Assembly: GCF_002153425.1 (NCBI RefSeq)
Contig: NZ_KZ119600.1
Span: 4,197,100-4,261,099 of the forward strand
Direction: 5' to 3'
DNA: 64,000 nucleotides
Source of the DNA: Litchfieldia alkalitelluris
GTDB lineage: Bacteria; Bacillota; Bacilli; Bacillales; Salisediminibacteriaceae
Shown: positions 26,156 through 34,571 of the stretch, in pieces
Layout: each line of letters opens with the position of its first letter
Numbering within the stretch: position 1 is the stretch's first letter
Program-made: the position numbers and the translations under genes
The notes under the pieces: model-generated
The model's database searches: none
What the model saw: the letters and a program-made list of their open reading frames with translations, nothing else
What the model was told of the DNA's origin: nothing

Positions 26156-28429
26156 CTATGATTTAGCAACTCCTAAGTTCCTAATGGTTACAGTGTTTTG
26201 GTTCCATTGAAGTTGGGCGATAATTCGAGTTAATACCGTTCCATCAATGGTCAAAGGAATAGTCACATCTAGTAGCGATCCGTTTGCTCCTTTGGCTGTC
26301 GCACCAATTTCACTATTCAGGTCAAGATCAAAGTCAGTTGGAATCGCACCTTCCATGTCTTTTTCTACATCACTCATCGCACTAGAAAAACCTTCTCCAA
26401 TCCCTTCACCCATGTTCTCACCAATGCCAGCAAAGACCCTAGAAGGGGAACGAATGCCAAGGACCCCTTTTACATTGCTGACAATCCCACCGACAAAGCT
26501 GCCAACCTTATCTTGGATCCAACCAATCATAGAAGAGATCCCATTCCAAAGACCGCGAACAATATCGCGACCAATGGCACCTATAGATAAAACCGCTTTG
26601 CCTAGGCCAACGAGGAGAGCGGAAATGACTTGTGGCAATTGAGCAACAAGCTGGGGAATGGCTTGAATAATTCCAGCCGCTAATTGAATAATCAGCTTTA
26701 CTCCCATCTCGACAATCCTTGGTAAGTTCCCGGTGATAAAGTTGATAAGGGTTAAAATAATAGTAGGCAGTGCTTCGACAAGTCTTGGAAGTGCATTGAT
26801 TAATCCCAGTGCTAACCCTTCAATAATTTTGAAAGCTGCATCTAAAACCATATCCAAGTTACTGAGGATTGTATTTACAATGACCATGATCGTTTCCACA
26901 ATGACAGGGATGAGTTCAGGTATGGCTTCTCCAATCCCTTCTGCCAAGGTAACGACCATTACCAGCGCCGCTTCAACTAAGGAAGGTAGATTTTCGACGA
27001 TGCCATTAACAAGAGCGAGTACCAACTGAAGTGCTCCCTCGGTGATTTGAGGCAGGGCTTCGATAATGCCACTTACTAAAGTCATGATGATGCTTGTTGC
27101 CGCTGTAATTAACGTCGGTAAATTCTCGATAATACCGTTCACAAGAGCCATCACTAATTCTGGAGCTACTTCAGCAATCGCTGAAATAAGACCCGTCACC
27201 ACATCCAATATTCGAGGGAGAATCTCTCCAATCTGTTGAACGGTTTCTTCCGCTCCTTGCTTTAGCTTTTCGGATGCCCCTTCTTGTCCTGTAATAAGAC
27301 CAGTTAAGCCGTCAAGGATCATCGTAAATCCCGGTAACAATTCAGAAGCGATGTTGTTTTTGACTGCCTGGAATGTTCTTGTGAAATTATCCATCGCATC
27401 TGTGTATTCAACAGCTGCATTTACCGCATCTTCACTCATGACGAGTCCGAGTTCATGAGCTTTTTGCTTCAGTTCATCTGTACCTTCCGCTGTTTGGTTG
27501 AGTAAAGCTGATAATTCTACAGATGAACTCCCGAGTAGATCATTGGCTACCGCTGCTTTTTCACTTTCATCTGTCATCCCTTGAAGGCCACGAACCGTCA
27601 TTTCAAAGATTTCTTCACGACTTTTTCCTTGTAAATCCTCCATAGAGATACCTAATCGCTCAAATCTCTTCGCAGCAGAGTCACTTCCGTTAATCGCATC
27701 ATCGACAGTGTTATTTAGTTTCTTCATACCATTATCTAACGTATCGATACTGGCGCCATTTTGAGATAAAACGTATTCCCATTCCTGATAAGCCTCTTTG
27801 GAAAAACCAACTCGTTGACTCGCTTTGTCGATTTCATCCCCTGCTGCAGCCGCATCGTTGGCCATATCGTACAACTTCTTTCCCGCTGTAACTGCTGCAG
27901 TTCCAATGGCAGCCATGGCTACACCAATTCCAACCGCTACACCTTTTACAACTGAACCTAACTTTTCAAATTTACCCCCTGCATCATCTGCAGTGTCCGC
28001 TGCATCTTTAACTTCATCTCCAAATTTATCAGCTTCACTTCCTGCTTCATCAAAACCTTCACTCGCCGCTTCTAGGGTTCGGTTATTTTCATCTAGCTCA
28101 CTTTCCATTCCGTTTAGGGCAGCTTTGGCATTGTTCAGCTGAATTTGCCAAGCTTGGGTGCGTTTATCATTTTCGCCAAAGGAAGAAGCCGCATTCTCGA
28201 GGGCCTTCTCCAGCGTGCCAATTTTATCTTTCTGGGCATCAATCTCTTTATTAAGTACAGCATTTCTAGCAGTAACCGCCTCAATCGATTTGTCTTGCTT
28301 ATCAAATTGAGAACTAACGAGTTTCATCTCACTCCCTAGCACTTTAAAGTTTCGGTTGATATCCCTTAAGGCATTTTTAAACTCTTTTTCTCCTTCGACA
28401 CCAATTTTCAGACCAAAATTATCGGACAC
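26156..28429 (-). CDS. Tail tape measure protein
   Basis: 757 residues, starting at GTG after GGAGGTGG. The first 140 residues are coiled coil (KEFKNALRDINRNFKVLGSEM...). A Gly/Ala-rich stretch near 160-180 and several hydrophobic helices follow. From about 370 to 600 there are repeated units such as LVNGIIENLPTLI and LVSGIIEALPQI, typical of tape measures that set tail length. The C-terminus is small and beta-rich. At 757 residues it predicts a fairly short tail, on the usual rule that length scales with this protein. It follows the tail assembly chaperone frames and a small gene. Confidence 0.9.
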   Translation of the reverse strand: MSDNFGLKIGVEGEKEFKNALRDINRNFKVLGSEMKLVSSQFDKQDKSIEAVTARNAVLNKEIDAQKDKIGTLEKALENAASSFGENDKRTQAWQIQLNNAKAALNGMESELDENNRTLEAASEGFDEAGSEADKFGDEVKDAADTADDAGGKFEKLGSVVKGVAVGIGVAMAAIGTAAVTAGKKLYDMANDAAAAGDEIDKASQRVGFSKEAYQEWEYVLSQNGASIDTLDNGMKKLNNTVDDAINGSDSAAKRFERLGISMEDLQGKSREEIFEMTVRGLQGMTDESEKAAVANDLLGSSSVELSALLNQTAEGTDELKQKAHELGLVMSEDAVNAAVEYTDAMDNFTRTFQAVKNNIASELLPGFTMILDGLTGLITGQEGASEKLKQGAEETVQQIGEILPRILDVVTGLISAIAEVAPELVMALVNGIIENLPTLITAATSIIMTLVSGIIEALPQITEGALQLVLALVNGIVENLPSLVEAALVMVVTLAEGIGEAIPELIPVIVETIMVIVNTILSNLDMVLDAAFKIIEGLALGLINALPRLVEALPTIILTLINFITGNLPRIVEMGVKLIIQLAAGIIQAIPQLVAQLPQVISALLVGLGKAVLSIGAIGRDIVRGLWNGISSMIGWIQDKVGSFVGGIVSNVKGVLGIRSPSRVFAGIGENMGEGIGEGFSSAMSDVEKDMEGAIPTDFDLDLNSEIGATAKGANGSLLDVTIPLTIDGTVLTRIIAQLQWNQNTVTIRNLGVAKS

Positions 28430-28454
28430 ATTTCCACCTCCTCTCTTTTAGACA

Positions 28455-28488
28455 TAAAAAAAGAAACCCAGTCTCTGTAACGGGTTCC
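28455..28488 (-). terminator. Terminator between the 62-residue gene and the tape measure
   Basis: GAAACCC (28463-28469) pairs with GGGTTCC (28482-28488), and seven T residues follow on the minus strand. Its place inside the tail operon implies read-through or a second promoter. Confidence 0.65.
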
Positions 28489-28512
28489 GTGTATAACTAA
28501 CTTGTAAATAAA

Positions 28513-28701
28513 CTACTTTTCTTTCCTTGAATCCAATATTCTTTTTGCATTAGCAATCCGTTCTGATTTACTATGCCTCATATCATTGAATACATCTGTT
28601 TCATTAAGTATTGTACGTGGAGTAGAAATGATTTTTTTAGCAGCTTCTTCATCTAGAGTAAATGAACTAATATTGGCTTTTGCCTGTCTGTCACCAGTCA
28701 C
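28513..28701 (-). CDS. 62-residue protein between chaperone and tape measure
   Basis: It starts at a GTG preceded by AAGGAG with good spacing. The protein is charged and helical (DEEAAKKIISTPRTIL, then HSKSERIANAKRILDSRKEK), with no Cys, membrane segment or family I can name. The strong ribosome site supports expression. A terminator follows directly, so it may be a small accessory gene inserted into the tail operon. Function unknown. Confidence 0.55.
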   Translation of the reverse strand: MTGDRQAKANISSFTLDEEAAKKIISTPRTILNETDVFNDMRHSKSERIANAKRILDSRKEK

Positions 28702-28770
28702 ACAATCAACTCCTTCTTTTGCTAACAGTATACCTCTAACTAAAAAAAGCTCAACCCACTTTATTTCATT

Positions 28771-28980
28771 TTAAATCCCAACCGGAATCACATCATCAAT
28801 CGATATTTCCCTCAGCGGTTTTGCTATTCCAGTAAACTGCTTATGACATTCCCATAGATCCATTAAGTAGCCCAAAGGCATGAGCCAGACTTCTTCTTCT
28901 CGACGGTTTAAATGGGCCGTTCCATAATAAAGAAGTCGGATAAACAACTCATCATCGCTTACCCGACTTCCACGTTTTTT
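28771..28980 (-). CDS. Tail assembly chaperone, -1 frame extension (GT product)
   Basis: This frame has no start of its own but encodes a well conserved tail: DELFIRLLYYGTAHLNRREE, then EVWLMPLGYLMDLWECHKQ, GIAKPLREISIDDVIP and a stop. It is the familiar downstream part of siphovirus tail chaperones, made by ribosomes that slip back one base in the preceding gene. The slippery heptamer A AAA AAC lies at 28974-28980 in the upstream frame, exactly where the two frames overlap. The join would read ...EKK RGSRVSDDELF. The fused product acts only during tail assembly around the tape measure. Confidence 0.85.
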   Translation of the reverse strand, partial: KKRGSRVSDDELFIRLLYYGTAHLNRREEEVWLMPLGYLMDLWECHKQFTGIAKPLREISIDDVIPVGI

Positions 28981-29384
28981 TCTGGTTCACTCGCTATATG
29001 ACGTTTTGTGCCTTTCATCATGCTGACCATGATGGCATTTTTGTACTCTGCTAATTCAAAAGGTGTCGTTAACAGCTCCACCTCATCTTCTTCCAATAAT
29101 TCCTTCTTGTCATCCTTATTTCTGATATTGTGAATGAGGATGGACTGGTTAGCGAGTAAAGTAACGAGCCAGACAACTTCATCTAAAGCCAATTCAAAGT
29201 CCTTGTTCTCCACAAGCTTCGTTCCGAGATTTTCTAAACCGCCATAGCGTTTTGCGATTTCCTTGGTTGCTTTGGTAGTCAAAACGAGCTTATACTTCAC
29301 CCCACCAATTTCAATGGCTGCACTTCTTTCATTCGCTACCTCATCTACATCAAGAGAGTTCGTCTCTACCTGTTCATTTGTCAA
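28959..29384 (-). CDS. Tail assembly chaperone, zero frame (G-like)
   Basis: 141 residues from a TTG start with GGGAGG upstream. The protein has a beta-rich core (IEIGGVKYKLVLTTKATKEI) and a helical remainder (LVTLLANQSILIHNI...), as in gpG-type chaperones of Gram-positive siphophages. Near its end the codons GAA AAA AAC contain the slippery heptamer that yields the longer GT product with the frame at 28771-28980. It lies between the major tail protein and the tape measure, as expected. Confidence 0.85.
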   Translation of the reverse strand: MTNEQVETNSLDVDEVANERSAAIEIGGVKYKLVLTTKATKEIAKRYGGLENLGTKLVENKDFELALDEVVWLVTLLANQSILIHNIRNKDDKKELLEEDEVELLTTPFELAEYKNAIMVSMMKGTKRHIASEPEKNVEVG

Positions 29385-29415
29385 TTTTCATCATCCTCCC
29401 ATAAGCCTCATGCAT

Positions 29416-30297
29416 TTACGATACAATTACAGTCGCAACATCAGTTTTGACATCTGTCGCACCAACGGAACTAAGCACACAATAGTAGTAATACGTTCCA
29501 GCAAGTAAGTCTGTTGGAAGATTGAAACTTGCTGATGTTTCTCCATTAATAACCGTTCCACCAGTCGTGCTATCTGTCGTATTTTCATACCACTGATAAG
29601 TGATTGGATGGCTTGTATTCACACTTGCTACGACAGAAAGGCTACCTGAAATACTGCCTTCAGTAGTTTCTGTTAACTCTTCAGGCTGAGTCGTAATGGT
29701 GATCACGGGTTCCACTGGGGTGAAATCAGGTTCATACACTGCACTAAACCATTCTGAGATTGTTGAAGTCGCAACGCCTGAATCGCCTTCCGTCACCTCT
29801 GCCTTCCACGGGTGTTTGCTTTCTCCATCCAATTTGTTTCGTCTAAAAACGGTTCCTTCAATGGTCGGACTACTAAATGTAATCGATTCTCCTTTTGTCG
29901 CAAGGCTTGTGGTAGGAATGCTGAAAATCACACGATACAACCAGAAGTAGCGATATCTCCCGTTCGACTTTTTGGCACGAAATCCAATGGCCACCGGATT
30001 CCCTCCATCTTCACTTCTTGAAACGATGACGTTATTGCTATCAACTTTACAGCCTGTTAAATCCTGAGCTGCCAGTGGTCCAATGTCGTCAATCCCAAGA
30101 TTTAAAGTACCGCTTTGAAACTCTTTTACAATTTCAGACGCCCCGTCATCGGCATACAGAATGGCTTCAATCAGCTCAACACTTAGTTCAGCTGTCATTG
30201 CTTTTGCTAGTACCTTAGGAGTTCCATAACTCTCAATGCCATTTTCATCTTCTGTAATGTTGGCATAAAATAAACGATCAAGTCCTATCGTTGCCAT
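29416..30297 (-). CDS. Major tail (tube) protein with C-terminal Ig-like domain
   Basis: 293 residues. The first 195 or so match phi13-type major tail proteins: GLDRLFYANITEDENG near the start, AEAI-type helices, and FWLYRVIFSIPTTSLATKGES in the middle. From about 200 to the end there is one Ig-like domain (TITTQPEELTETTEGS...YQWYENTT...AGTYYYYCVLS). It builds the tail tube, with the Ig domain probably displayed outside. The same kind of Ig domain ends the head fibre protein at 31942-32463. Such domains on phage particles are thought to bind cell-surface or mucus glycans, which is not tested here. Confidence 0.85.
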   Translation of the reverse strand: MATIGLDRLFYANITEDENGIESYGTPKVLAKAMTAELSVELIEAILYADDGASEIVKEFQSGTLNLGIDDIGPLAAQDLTGCKVDSNNVIVSRSEDGGNPVAIGFRAKKSNGRYRYFWLYRVIFSIPTTSLATKGESITFSSPTIEGTVFRRNKLDGESKHPWKAEVTEGDSGVATSTISEWFSAVYEPDFTPVEPVITITTQPEELTETTEGSISGSLSVVASVNTSHPITYQWYENTTDSTTGGTVINGETSASFNLPTDLLAGTYYYYCVLSSVGATDVKTDVATVIVS

Positions 30298-30300
30298 TTG

Positions 30301-30669
30301 TTATTCTCCTTCCATAATAAAATTCATTTCATATTCCTTTGCTACATCAATGGAAAAGTGGTGATAACCAGTATCTCTTTCAAAACCAACATAACGTCGG
30401 TCGCTAATGGTGAAATCGGCTGCCATTAGTAAATCGACAACTTCATTTTTTCGCTCCATATAATTACGTTTACTAAAAAGAGAAAGGCGAGCTTCTTGTA
30501 TTTCATGTTGAGGCAGATTATCCGCAAACAACTCAAAAACGTCGCTCATCGGTGTGATGACCAAATACTCATCAGGTGCTTTTTTACTGAAGATCCCTGT
30601 TTCAATTGGAATCTCTGTTTGCTTAAGAACCACTTTTATATCTTTTAAAATGCTGTTGTACTTGACCAT
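30301..30669 (-). CDS. Tail completion/terminator protein
   Basis: 122 residues with a ribosome site GGAGG. It starts MVKYNSILKDIKVVLKQ and has mixed alpha/beta character, with ERKNEVVDLLMAADF and a closing FSIDVAKEYEMNF strand. Position between the HK97 gp10-like protein and the major tail protein, together with size, fits the tail completion (neck) protein that caps the tail tube. I infer this mainly from position. Confidence 0.65.
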   Translation of the reverse strand: MVKYNSILKDIKVVLKQTEIPIETGIFSKKAPDEYLVITPMSDVFELFADNLPQHEIQEARLSLFSKRNYMERKNEVVDLLMAADFTISDRRYVGFERDTGYHHFSIDVAKEYEMNFIMEGE

Positions 30670-30687
30670 CCTCTGCCTCCTTCCTGG

Positions 30688-31119
30688 TTACAATTTACGA
30701 ATCTCTTCATCTAGCTTTTGTTTCATCACTTCGATAGCTGGCTTTCGACTAGAATTCCTAGCAGGTCTTAAAAAAGGCTTCGGTGGCTGACCAGATTTAC
30801 CATGTTCGAGAATGTTCGCAAGCTTTGCGTTCGACACGCCATCCCTTCTCGGTTCGTCAAATCCAACCTTCACGTTATACTCACCTTTTCGGTCCACCCC
30901 CGCTGGTGTTACACCTAAAGCATTGATTAACTCACCGGTAGAACGGGGATCTTCTTTCAAGTTTTTTCCCACCACTGCTTCAAGATTCGATTTAACCCTG
31001 GTTTTCACCACTTCGCCACCCTCTTGTAAAACTCTAGGGATGATTTCATCGGTTTTACCAGCGAGAGAGGATACTTTTAAAAGAAAATCGTCAGGCATTT
31101 TAATAGATGCTTTTGCCAA
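30688..31119 (-). CDS. HK97 gp10-like head-tail joining protein
   Basis: I prefer the TTG at 31119, since an upstream GTG lies inside the ribosome site GGGAGG; the product is 143 residues. It contains a helical N-terminus (FLLKVSSLAGKTDEIIPRVLQEGGEVV), then GYNVKVGFD-type strands, and a basic C-terminus (KPFLRPARNSSRKPAIEVM). This is the pattern of HK97 gp10-type neck proteins. It sits in the usual connector block. Confidence 0.78.
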   Translation of the reverse strand: MAKASIKMPDDFLLKVSSLAGKTDEIIPRVLQEGGEVVKTRVKSNLEAVVGKNLKEDPRSTGELINALGVTPAGVDRKGEYNVKVGFDEPRRDGVSNAKLANILEHGKSGQPPKPFLRPARNSSRKPAIEVMKQKLDEEIRKL

Positions 31120-31135
31120 GTCGTTCACCTCCCTA

Positions 31136-31465
31136 CTATGCCTTTGAAGGCTCTATTTTTTCAGCGAGGACCTCCGTGTACATTCCGTTAATGTCTTCTA
31201 CACTAATAACGGTGTATCTACTTTTATCACAAACAAATAGCATGCCACTTCGAATCTCTAATCCTGGTACCCTTCGAAACTTAAAAATCGCATTGGCATC
31301 TGTAAATGCTGCCAAGTTGGCCCACTTCCTTGAACCATGCCGTTCTTCTCGAAAGGCTCTGACACTGGCGACGAAATCGTCTATTTGTGTGACAAAGCCC
31401 TCACTATCTTTTGATTGATTTCGATTAAAAATATCGACAAAAATATTCATCTTCCCTAAACTCAT
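31136..31465 (-). CDS. Head-tail adaptor/closure protein
   Basis: The likely start is MSLGKMNIFVDIFNR, giving 109 residues. Head closure proteins of siphophages typically begin this way and are small beta-barrels; REERHGSRKWANLAAF, FKFRRVPGLE and VISVEDINGMYTEV fit that family. It overlaps the small basic ORF upstream and lies before the gp10-like gene. Confidence 0.75.
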   Translation of the reverse strand: MSLGKMNIFVDIFNRNQSKDSEGFVTQIDDFVASVRAFREERHGSRKWANLAAFTDANAIFKFRRVPGLEIRSGMLFVCDKSRYTVISVEDINGMYTEVLAEKIEPSKA

Positions 31466-31592
31466 CATCCACACCTACCTGCTTAACTTCCTTCTCTACC
31501 TTCTCCACACGATTGTCTCTGTTCCGGTTTTTCTTTCTCCCTTTTCGATAACAGCGCTTTTGCTTTTTTCGATGCTGCTTGCTGAATTTCAT
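31425..31592 (-). CDS. Possible 55-residue basic protein in the connector block
   Basis: An ATG with GGGAGG upstream opens a frame of 55 residues, rich in Lys and Arg in its first half (KQHRKKQKRCYRKGRKK) and acidic later. It starts 13 bp after the gp6-like gene stop and overlaps the adaptor gene by about 41 bp. The ribosome site and tight fit favour a real gene; composition alone does not. It resembles no family I know. Confidence 0.4.
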   Translation of the reverse strand: MKFSKQHRKKQKRCYRKGRKKNRNRDNRVEKVEKEVKQVGVDDEFREDEYFCRYF

Positions 31593-31605
31593 GAGCCTTC
31601 CTCCC

Positions 31606-31929
31606 TCAGACCTTCCACTCCTTGCCTGTACGAAGTAAGAGATGGACGGTTTTCCAAACTTGATCACCTGCTCTGAAGTTGTTACCAAAAAAGCCACCGC
31701 TGGAACCATCGCGACTCTCATAAAAATGAGTAGCCAGCATGATAATTCCTTGCTCGGTAGCTGATGATATGGGATATTCGTTGTAATAGCCCTCATCTAA
31801 TTGCTGAAAGCTCTCGGCATAAGATTTGGCAGCCGCAACATAGCTTTCGATAAGGGCATCATCCTCGTCATGACTGATAATGAGGTTTGCTTTTACCTTT
31901 TCAAGTAGTGCGCTCACGTTAACCACCAC
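31606..31929 (-). CDS. Head-tail connector protein, gp6-like
   Basis: 107 residues, or slightly fewer if the GTG at 31917 is used. The content is mostly helical: ALLEKVKANLIISHDEDDAL, then IESYVAAAKSYAESF and EQGIIMLATHFYESRD. This is the classic DNA-packaging connector (gp6-like) pattern. It follows the head fibre gene and begins the connector block. Confidence 0.8.
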   Translation of the reverse strand: MVVNVSALLEKVKANLIISHDEDDALIESYVAAAKSYAESFQQLDEGYYNEYPISSATEQGIIMLATHFYESRDGSSGGFFGNNFRAGDQVWKTVHLLLRTGKEWKV

Positions 31930-31941
31930 CGGTCACTTTCA

Positions 31942-32463
31942 TTACGCTTCCTCAACCGTTACAGTTATGACTCTAGAAGTCACATTTTCAGCTTCTTCAG
32001 CACTAACAACACAGTAGTAATAATACGTACCTGCAGTTATATCAGTAGGAAGTACAAAAACAGGATCAGTAGCATCTTCAATCAATGTACCGCCACTATC
32101 ACTTTCCGTTGTATTGCTATACCATTGATAAGCGAGGTCTCCACTGCCCGTAACGCTAGCTTCAAGACCAAGACTTTCTTCAATGCTGCCTTCCGTTACG
32201 GTAATATCCAGCGGTTCTATTAAAATCGTAATCAGTGGTGCTTCCGGAAACACCACCCCTGCACTCCTCAGCTTTCCTAGCAATTTATTAAAATCAGAAA
32301 CGATCCCAGCAACAGAAGAAGCTTCACTATCAGATTGGAAAGTAGCTTGAGAAACTTCACTTCCGTCAAAAGTTAACTTCCCACTCTTTTCAATGGTTAG
32401 CTCACCACCAATGACCGTTTTCTCTCCACCCTGTTCGGTGTAATTCTTTGTGTTATACCCCAT
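31942..32463 (-). CDS. Head fibre protein with Ig-like domain
   Basis: 173 residues. The start, MGYNTKNYTEQGGEKTVIGG followed by LTIEKSGKLTF, matches the N-terminal part of head fibre proteins that attach to the capsid. Residues 85-173 form one Ig-like domain (LDITVTEGSIEESLG...YQWYSNTTESDSGG...AGTYYYYCVVSAEE). It lies directly after the major capsid gene, the usual place for decoration proteins. Its Ig domain is closely similar to the one on the major tail protein, so the particle would carry related domains on both head and tail. Confidence 0.8.
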   Translation of the reverse strand: MGYNTKNYTEQGGEKTVIGGELTIEKSGKLTFDGSEVSQATFQSDSEASSVAGIVSDFNKLLGKLRSAGVVFPEAPLITILIEPLDITVTEGSIEESLGLEASVTGSGDLAYQWYSNTTESDSGGTLIEDATDPVFVLPTDITAGTYYYYCVVSAEEAENVTSRVITVTVEEA

Positions 32464-32486
32464 GGTTGTTCCCCTCCTTTAATTCA

Positions 32487-32517
32487 AATAGGTAGCCCCA
32501 ATGAAGAGACTACCTAT
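32487..32517 (-). terminator. Hairpin between capsid and head fibre genes
   Basis: Arms ATAGGTAG (32488-32495) and CTACCTAT (32510-32517) are exact. No long T-run follows on the minus strand, so it may partly terminate or stabilise the capsid transcript. Confidence 0.4.
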
Positions 32518-32526
32518 CGTTATTTA

Positions 32527-33717
32527 CTATTTTTGTTGGAGCACCTTCACTGCTTCAGGAAGAATCAGTTTGGCATCAAGTCGTTGCCAAGCTAAGAAGC
32601 CAACTTGACCGTTTGCTGCATATAATTCGTTCAATCGCTTAAAGGTTCGTCCTTGACGATCCGCAATCCAGTAGTAATTGAAATCACCGAAAAGTATCGT
32701 TTTCTCACCAGCAGCAGCTGTTGGCATGTACTGAGAAGTTTGCACCGGGCGATTTAAAATCGTATCTGGTGTACCTGCAGTGACAGAAGGCTGCCATAAA
32801 TACTGCCCTTGTCCATCTTTTAGCTTTCGAATGGCTTTCACTGTTGCATCATTCACCACAAATGTTGCATTCTTTCGATAAGCTGACTTCAAGCTATGAT
32901 ACAAATCAAACACTTCATCCATTGAAATCGCAGTGGCACTTGAAGCTGTCACTCCAAGGCTAGCCCCACCAGTACTATTAAGAAGTCCAGTCGGTTTGCT
33001 GCTACCATTTCCTAAAAGGAACGCTTCTTCTTCAGCAGCACCAATTCTTCTTGCAAACTCTTCAGCCACATACCCTTCAAGGTCAAAGAAGCTATCGTGT
33101 AAAAGCTCATCAGATACCTTTAACATCGTGCCAAGCTTATACGCTGAAAGACTTACTTGGGTGAACGTATCATCGTTTTCTTGGAAGGCACTCTCTTCAT
33201 CCATCCAAGCTGCACTTCCGTGACTGGCTACCACTGGAATTTTTCTATCGCCATGACTTGTATTAATAACATTACACAGCTGTCGTAATACATTCGCTTC
33301 TTCTAATGCCTGAATTAATTGTTGCTCGTATTCATCTGGAACAAGAAAACCACCTTCAGAGTCTTGGCCAATTTGTAAGGCATTTTGCACGGAAGGGTTC
33401 ATCTTGTTTCTCATTGCACCCCAGAAAGCTGTTCGGTAATTATCAGTCGCTCTACCTGTCTTTCCTTCTTTTGATTTTTCAGGGCGACCGGCTAACGGTT
33501 TGGAAACCGCAGCTGATAGTTCTCGGTCCACTGCTTCTTGACGTTCTAATCGTTCTACCTCTTTCCCAAGGTCTACAACTTCCTTTTCCATCTTTTCATA
33601 GGTGGCATTGTCCTCAGGTGAAATAAGGCCATTTTCCTGACGACGCTCATCTAAAAACTTCTTGGCTTGATCCCAGACCTTTGCTCGTTTTTCTCGTAAC
33701 TCTTGAATTCTATTCAT
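32527..33717 (-). CDS. HK97-type major capsid protein
   Basis: 396 residues. The first 100 or so are a coiled-coil delta domain (IQELREKRAKVWDQAKKFLDE), which is normally removed by the head protease. The mature part contains GGFLVPDEYEQQLIQALEEA, ISMDEVFDLYHSLKSAYRKN and the typical ending LAWQRLDAKLILPEAVKVL. These are hallmarks of HK97-fold capsid proteins. It follows the ClpP-like protease by 6 bp. Confidence 0.93.
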   Translation of the reverse strand: MNRIQELREKRAKVWDQAKKFLDERRQENGLISPEDNATYEKMEKEVVDLGKEVERLERQEAVDRELSAAVSKPLAGRPEKSKEGKTGRATDNYRTAFWGAMRNKMNPSVQNALQIGQDSEGGFLVPDEYEQQLIQALEEANVLRQLCNVINTSHGDRKIPVVASHGSAAWMDEESAFQENDDTFTQVSLSAYKLGTMLKVSDELLHDSFFDLEGYVAEEFARRIGAAEEEAFLLGNGSSKPTGLLNSTGGASLGVTASSATAISMDEVFDLYHSLKSAYRKNATFVVNDATVKAIRKLKDGQGQYLWQPSVTAGTPDTILNRPVQTSQYMPTAAAGEKTILFGDFNYYWIADRQGRTFKRLNELYAANGQVGFLAWQRLDAKLILPEAVKVLQQK

Positions 33718-33723
33718 ATTTTT

Positions 33724-34503
33724 CTACCTCCAATTTTTAATCAGTTCCAGCCGTTTTTCTAGCTGGTCTACTGGAATTTGAATTTCTTGCCCTTGGCTAT
33801 CCTGTGGTTCTTTGAAACTATCAGTTGCATGGGGGGATACTATTTTGGGTAACTTGGCCTGAACCCCAGGTAGCTTATGAATCAACGTGTTTGTGACGGT
33901 TAGCTTGTCAAAAATAAAACCGTCAGCCCCTTCAGCCGTCGGTTCATGTTCATAAAGAATGCGGTCAGCAAACTTTAATTCAATTGCCTTATGGGCACTC
34001 ATCCATGTTTCTGCATTCATCATGTGAGCGATTTTTGTTCTCGAAAGACCGGTTTTAATCTGATAAGCATTGATAATGCTCTCTTTGACTTCGCTTAAAA
34101 GATTAATTCCAGCCTCCAGATCCGACACTTCCCCACCAATGAACATAGCCGGGTTGTGGATCATTAACACCGATAGTGGTGAAACAACCACCTCGTCGCC
34201 TGCCATGGCAATCACAGAGGCAGCACTTGCAGCAAGCCCATCGACCTGAACACTGATGTGTCCTGGATATTCCTTTAACATGTTGTAGATTTGCGCTGCC
34301 GCAAAGCAGTCACCACCTGGGGAATGGATTTTCACAACGATGTCATCTGTTACATTCCCAGTGCCATAAAGCTCTGTTTTAAACTGCTTAGGGGTGATGT
34401 CATCATCAAACCAAGAGGACTCAGCGATGTACCCTTCCATGTGCAGTGTGCGTACTGGCTTTTCTCCGGCTTCATTCGTTACCCAGCGCCAAAATTTATC
34501 CAT
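33724..34503 (-). CDS. ClpP-like head maturation protease
   Basis: 259 residues. The core reads IVVKIHSPGGDCFAAAQIYN, then VDGLAASAASVIAMAGD with the catalytic serine, and SVLMIHNPAM with the catalytic histidine, as in ClpP-related phage proteases. The N-terminal 40 and C-terminal 60 residues are phage-specific; the tail may act as a scaffold. It cleaves the delta domain of the capsid protein during procapsid maturation. It is located between portal and capsid. Confidence 0.92.
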   Translation of the reverse strand: MDKFWRWVTNEAGEKPVRTLHMEGYIAESSWFDDDITPKQFKTELYGTGNVTDDIVVKIHSPGGDCFAAAQIYNMLKEYPGHISVQVDGLAASAASVIAMAGDEVVVSPLSVLMIHNPAMFIGGEVSDLEAGINLLSEVKESIINAYQIKTGLSRTKIAHMMNAETWMSAHKAIELKFADRILYEHEPTAEGADGFIFDKLTVTNTLIHKLPGVQAKLPKIVSPHATDSFKEPQDSQGQEIQIPVDQLEKRLELIKNWR

Positions 34504-34522
34504 TTTTCAAACCTCCTTTTGG

Positions 34523-34550
34523 GCATAAAAAATACACCTCAATATTGAGA
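34523..34550 (-). terminator. Weak hairpin between portal and protease genes
   Basis: CTCAATATTGAG (34537-34548) is a perfect palindrome followed within a few bases by six T residues on the minus strand. It sits inside the head operon and may attenuate. Confidence 0.4.
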
Positions 34551-34571
34551 TGCTGTCGCCTTTTATCTTAG

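Noticed and set aside
31595-31796. Upstream part of a longer 123-residue frame in the connector block
   Set aside because: It lies in another frame of the gp6-like gene and has no family pattern; only the last 55 residues, with their own ribosome site, are kept as possible.
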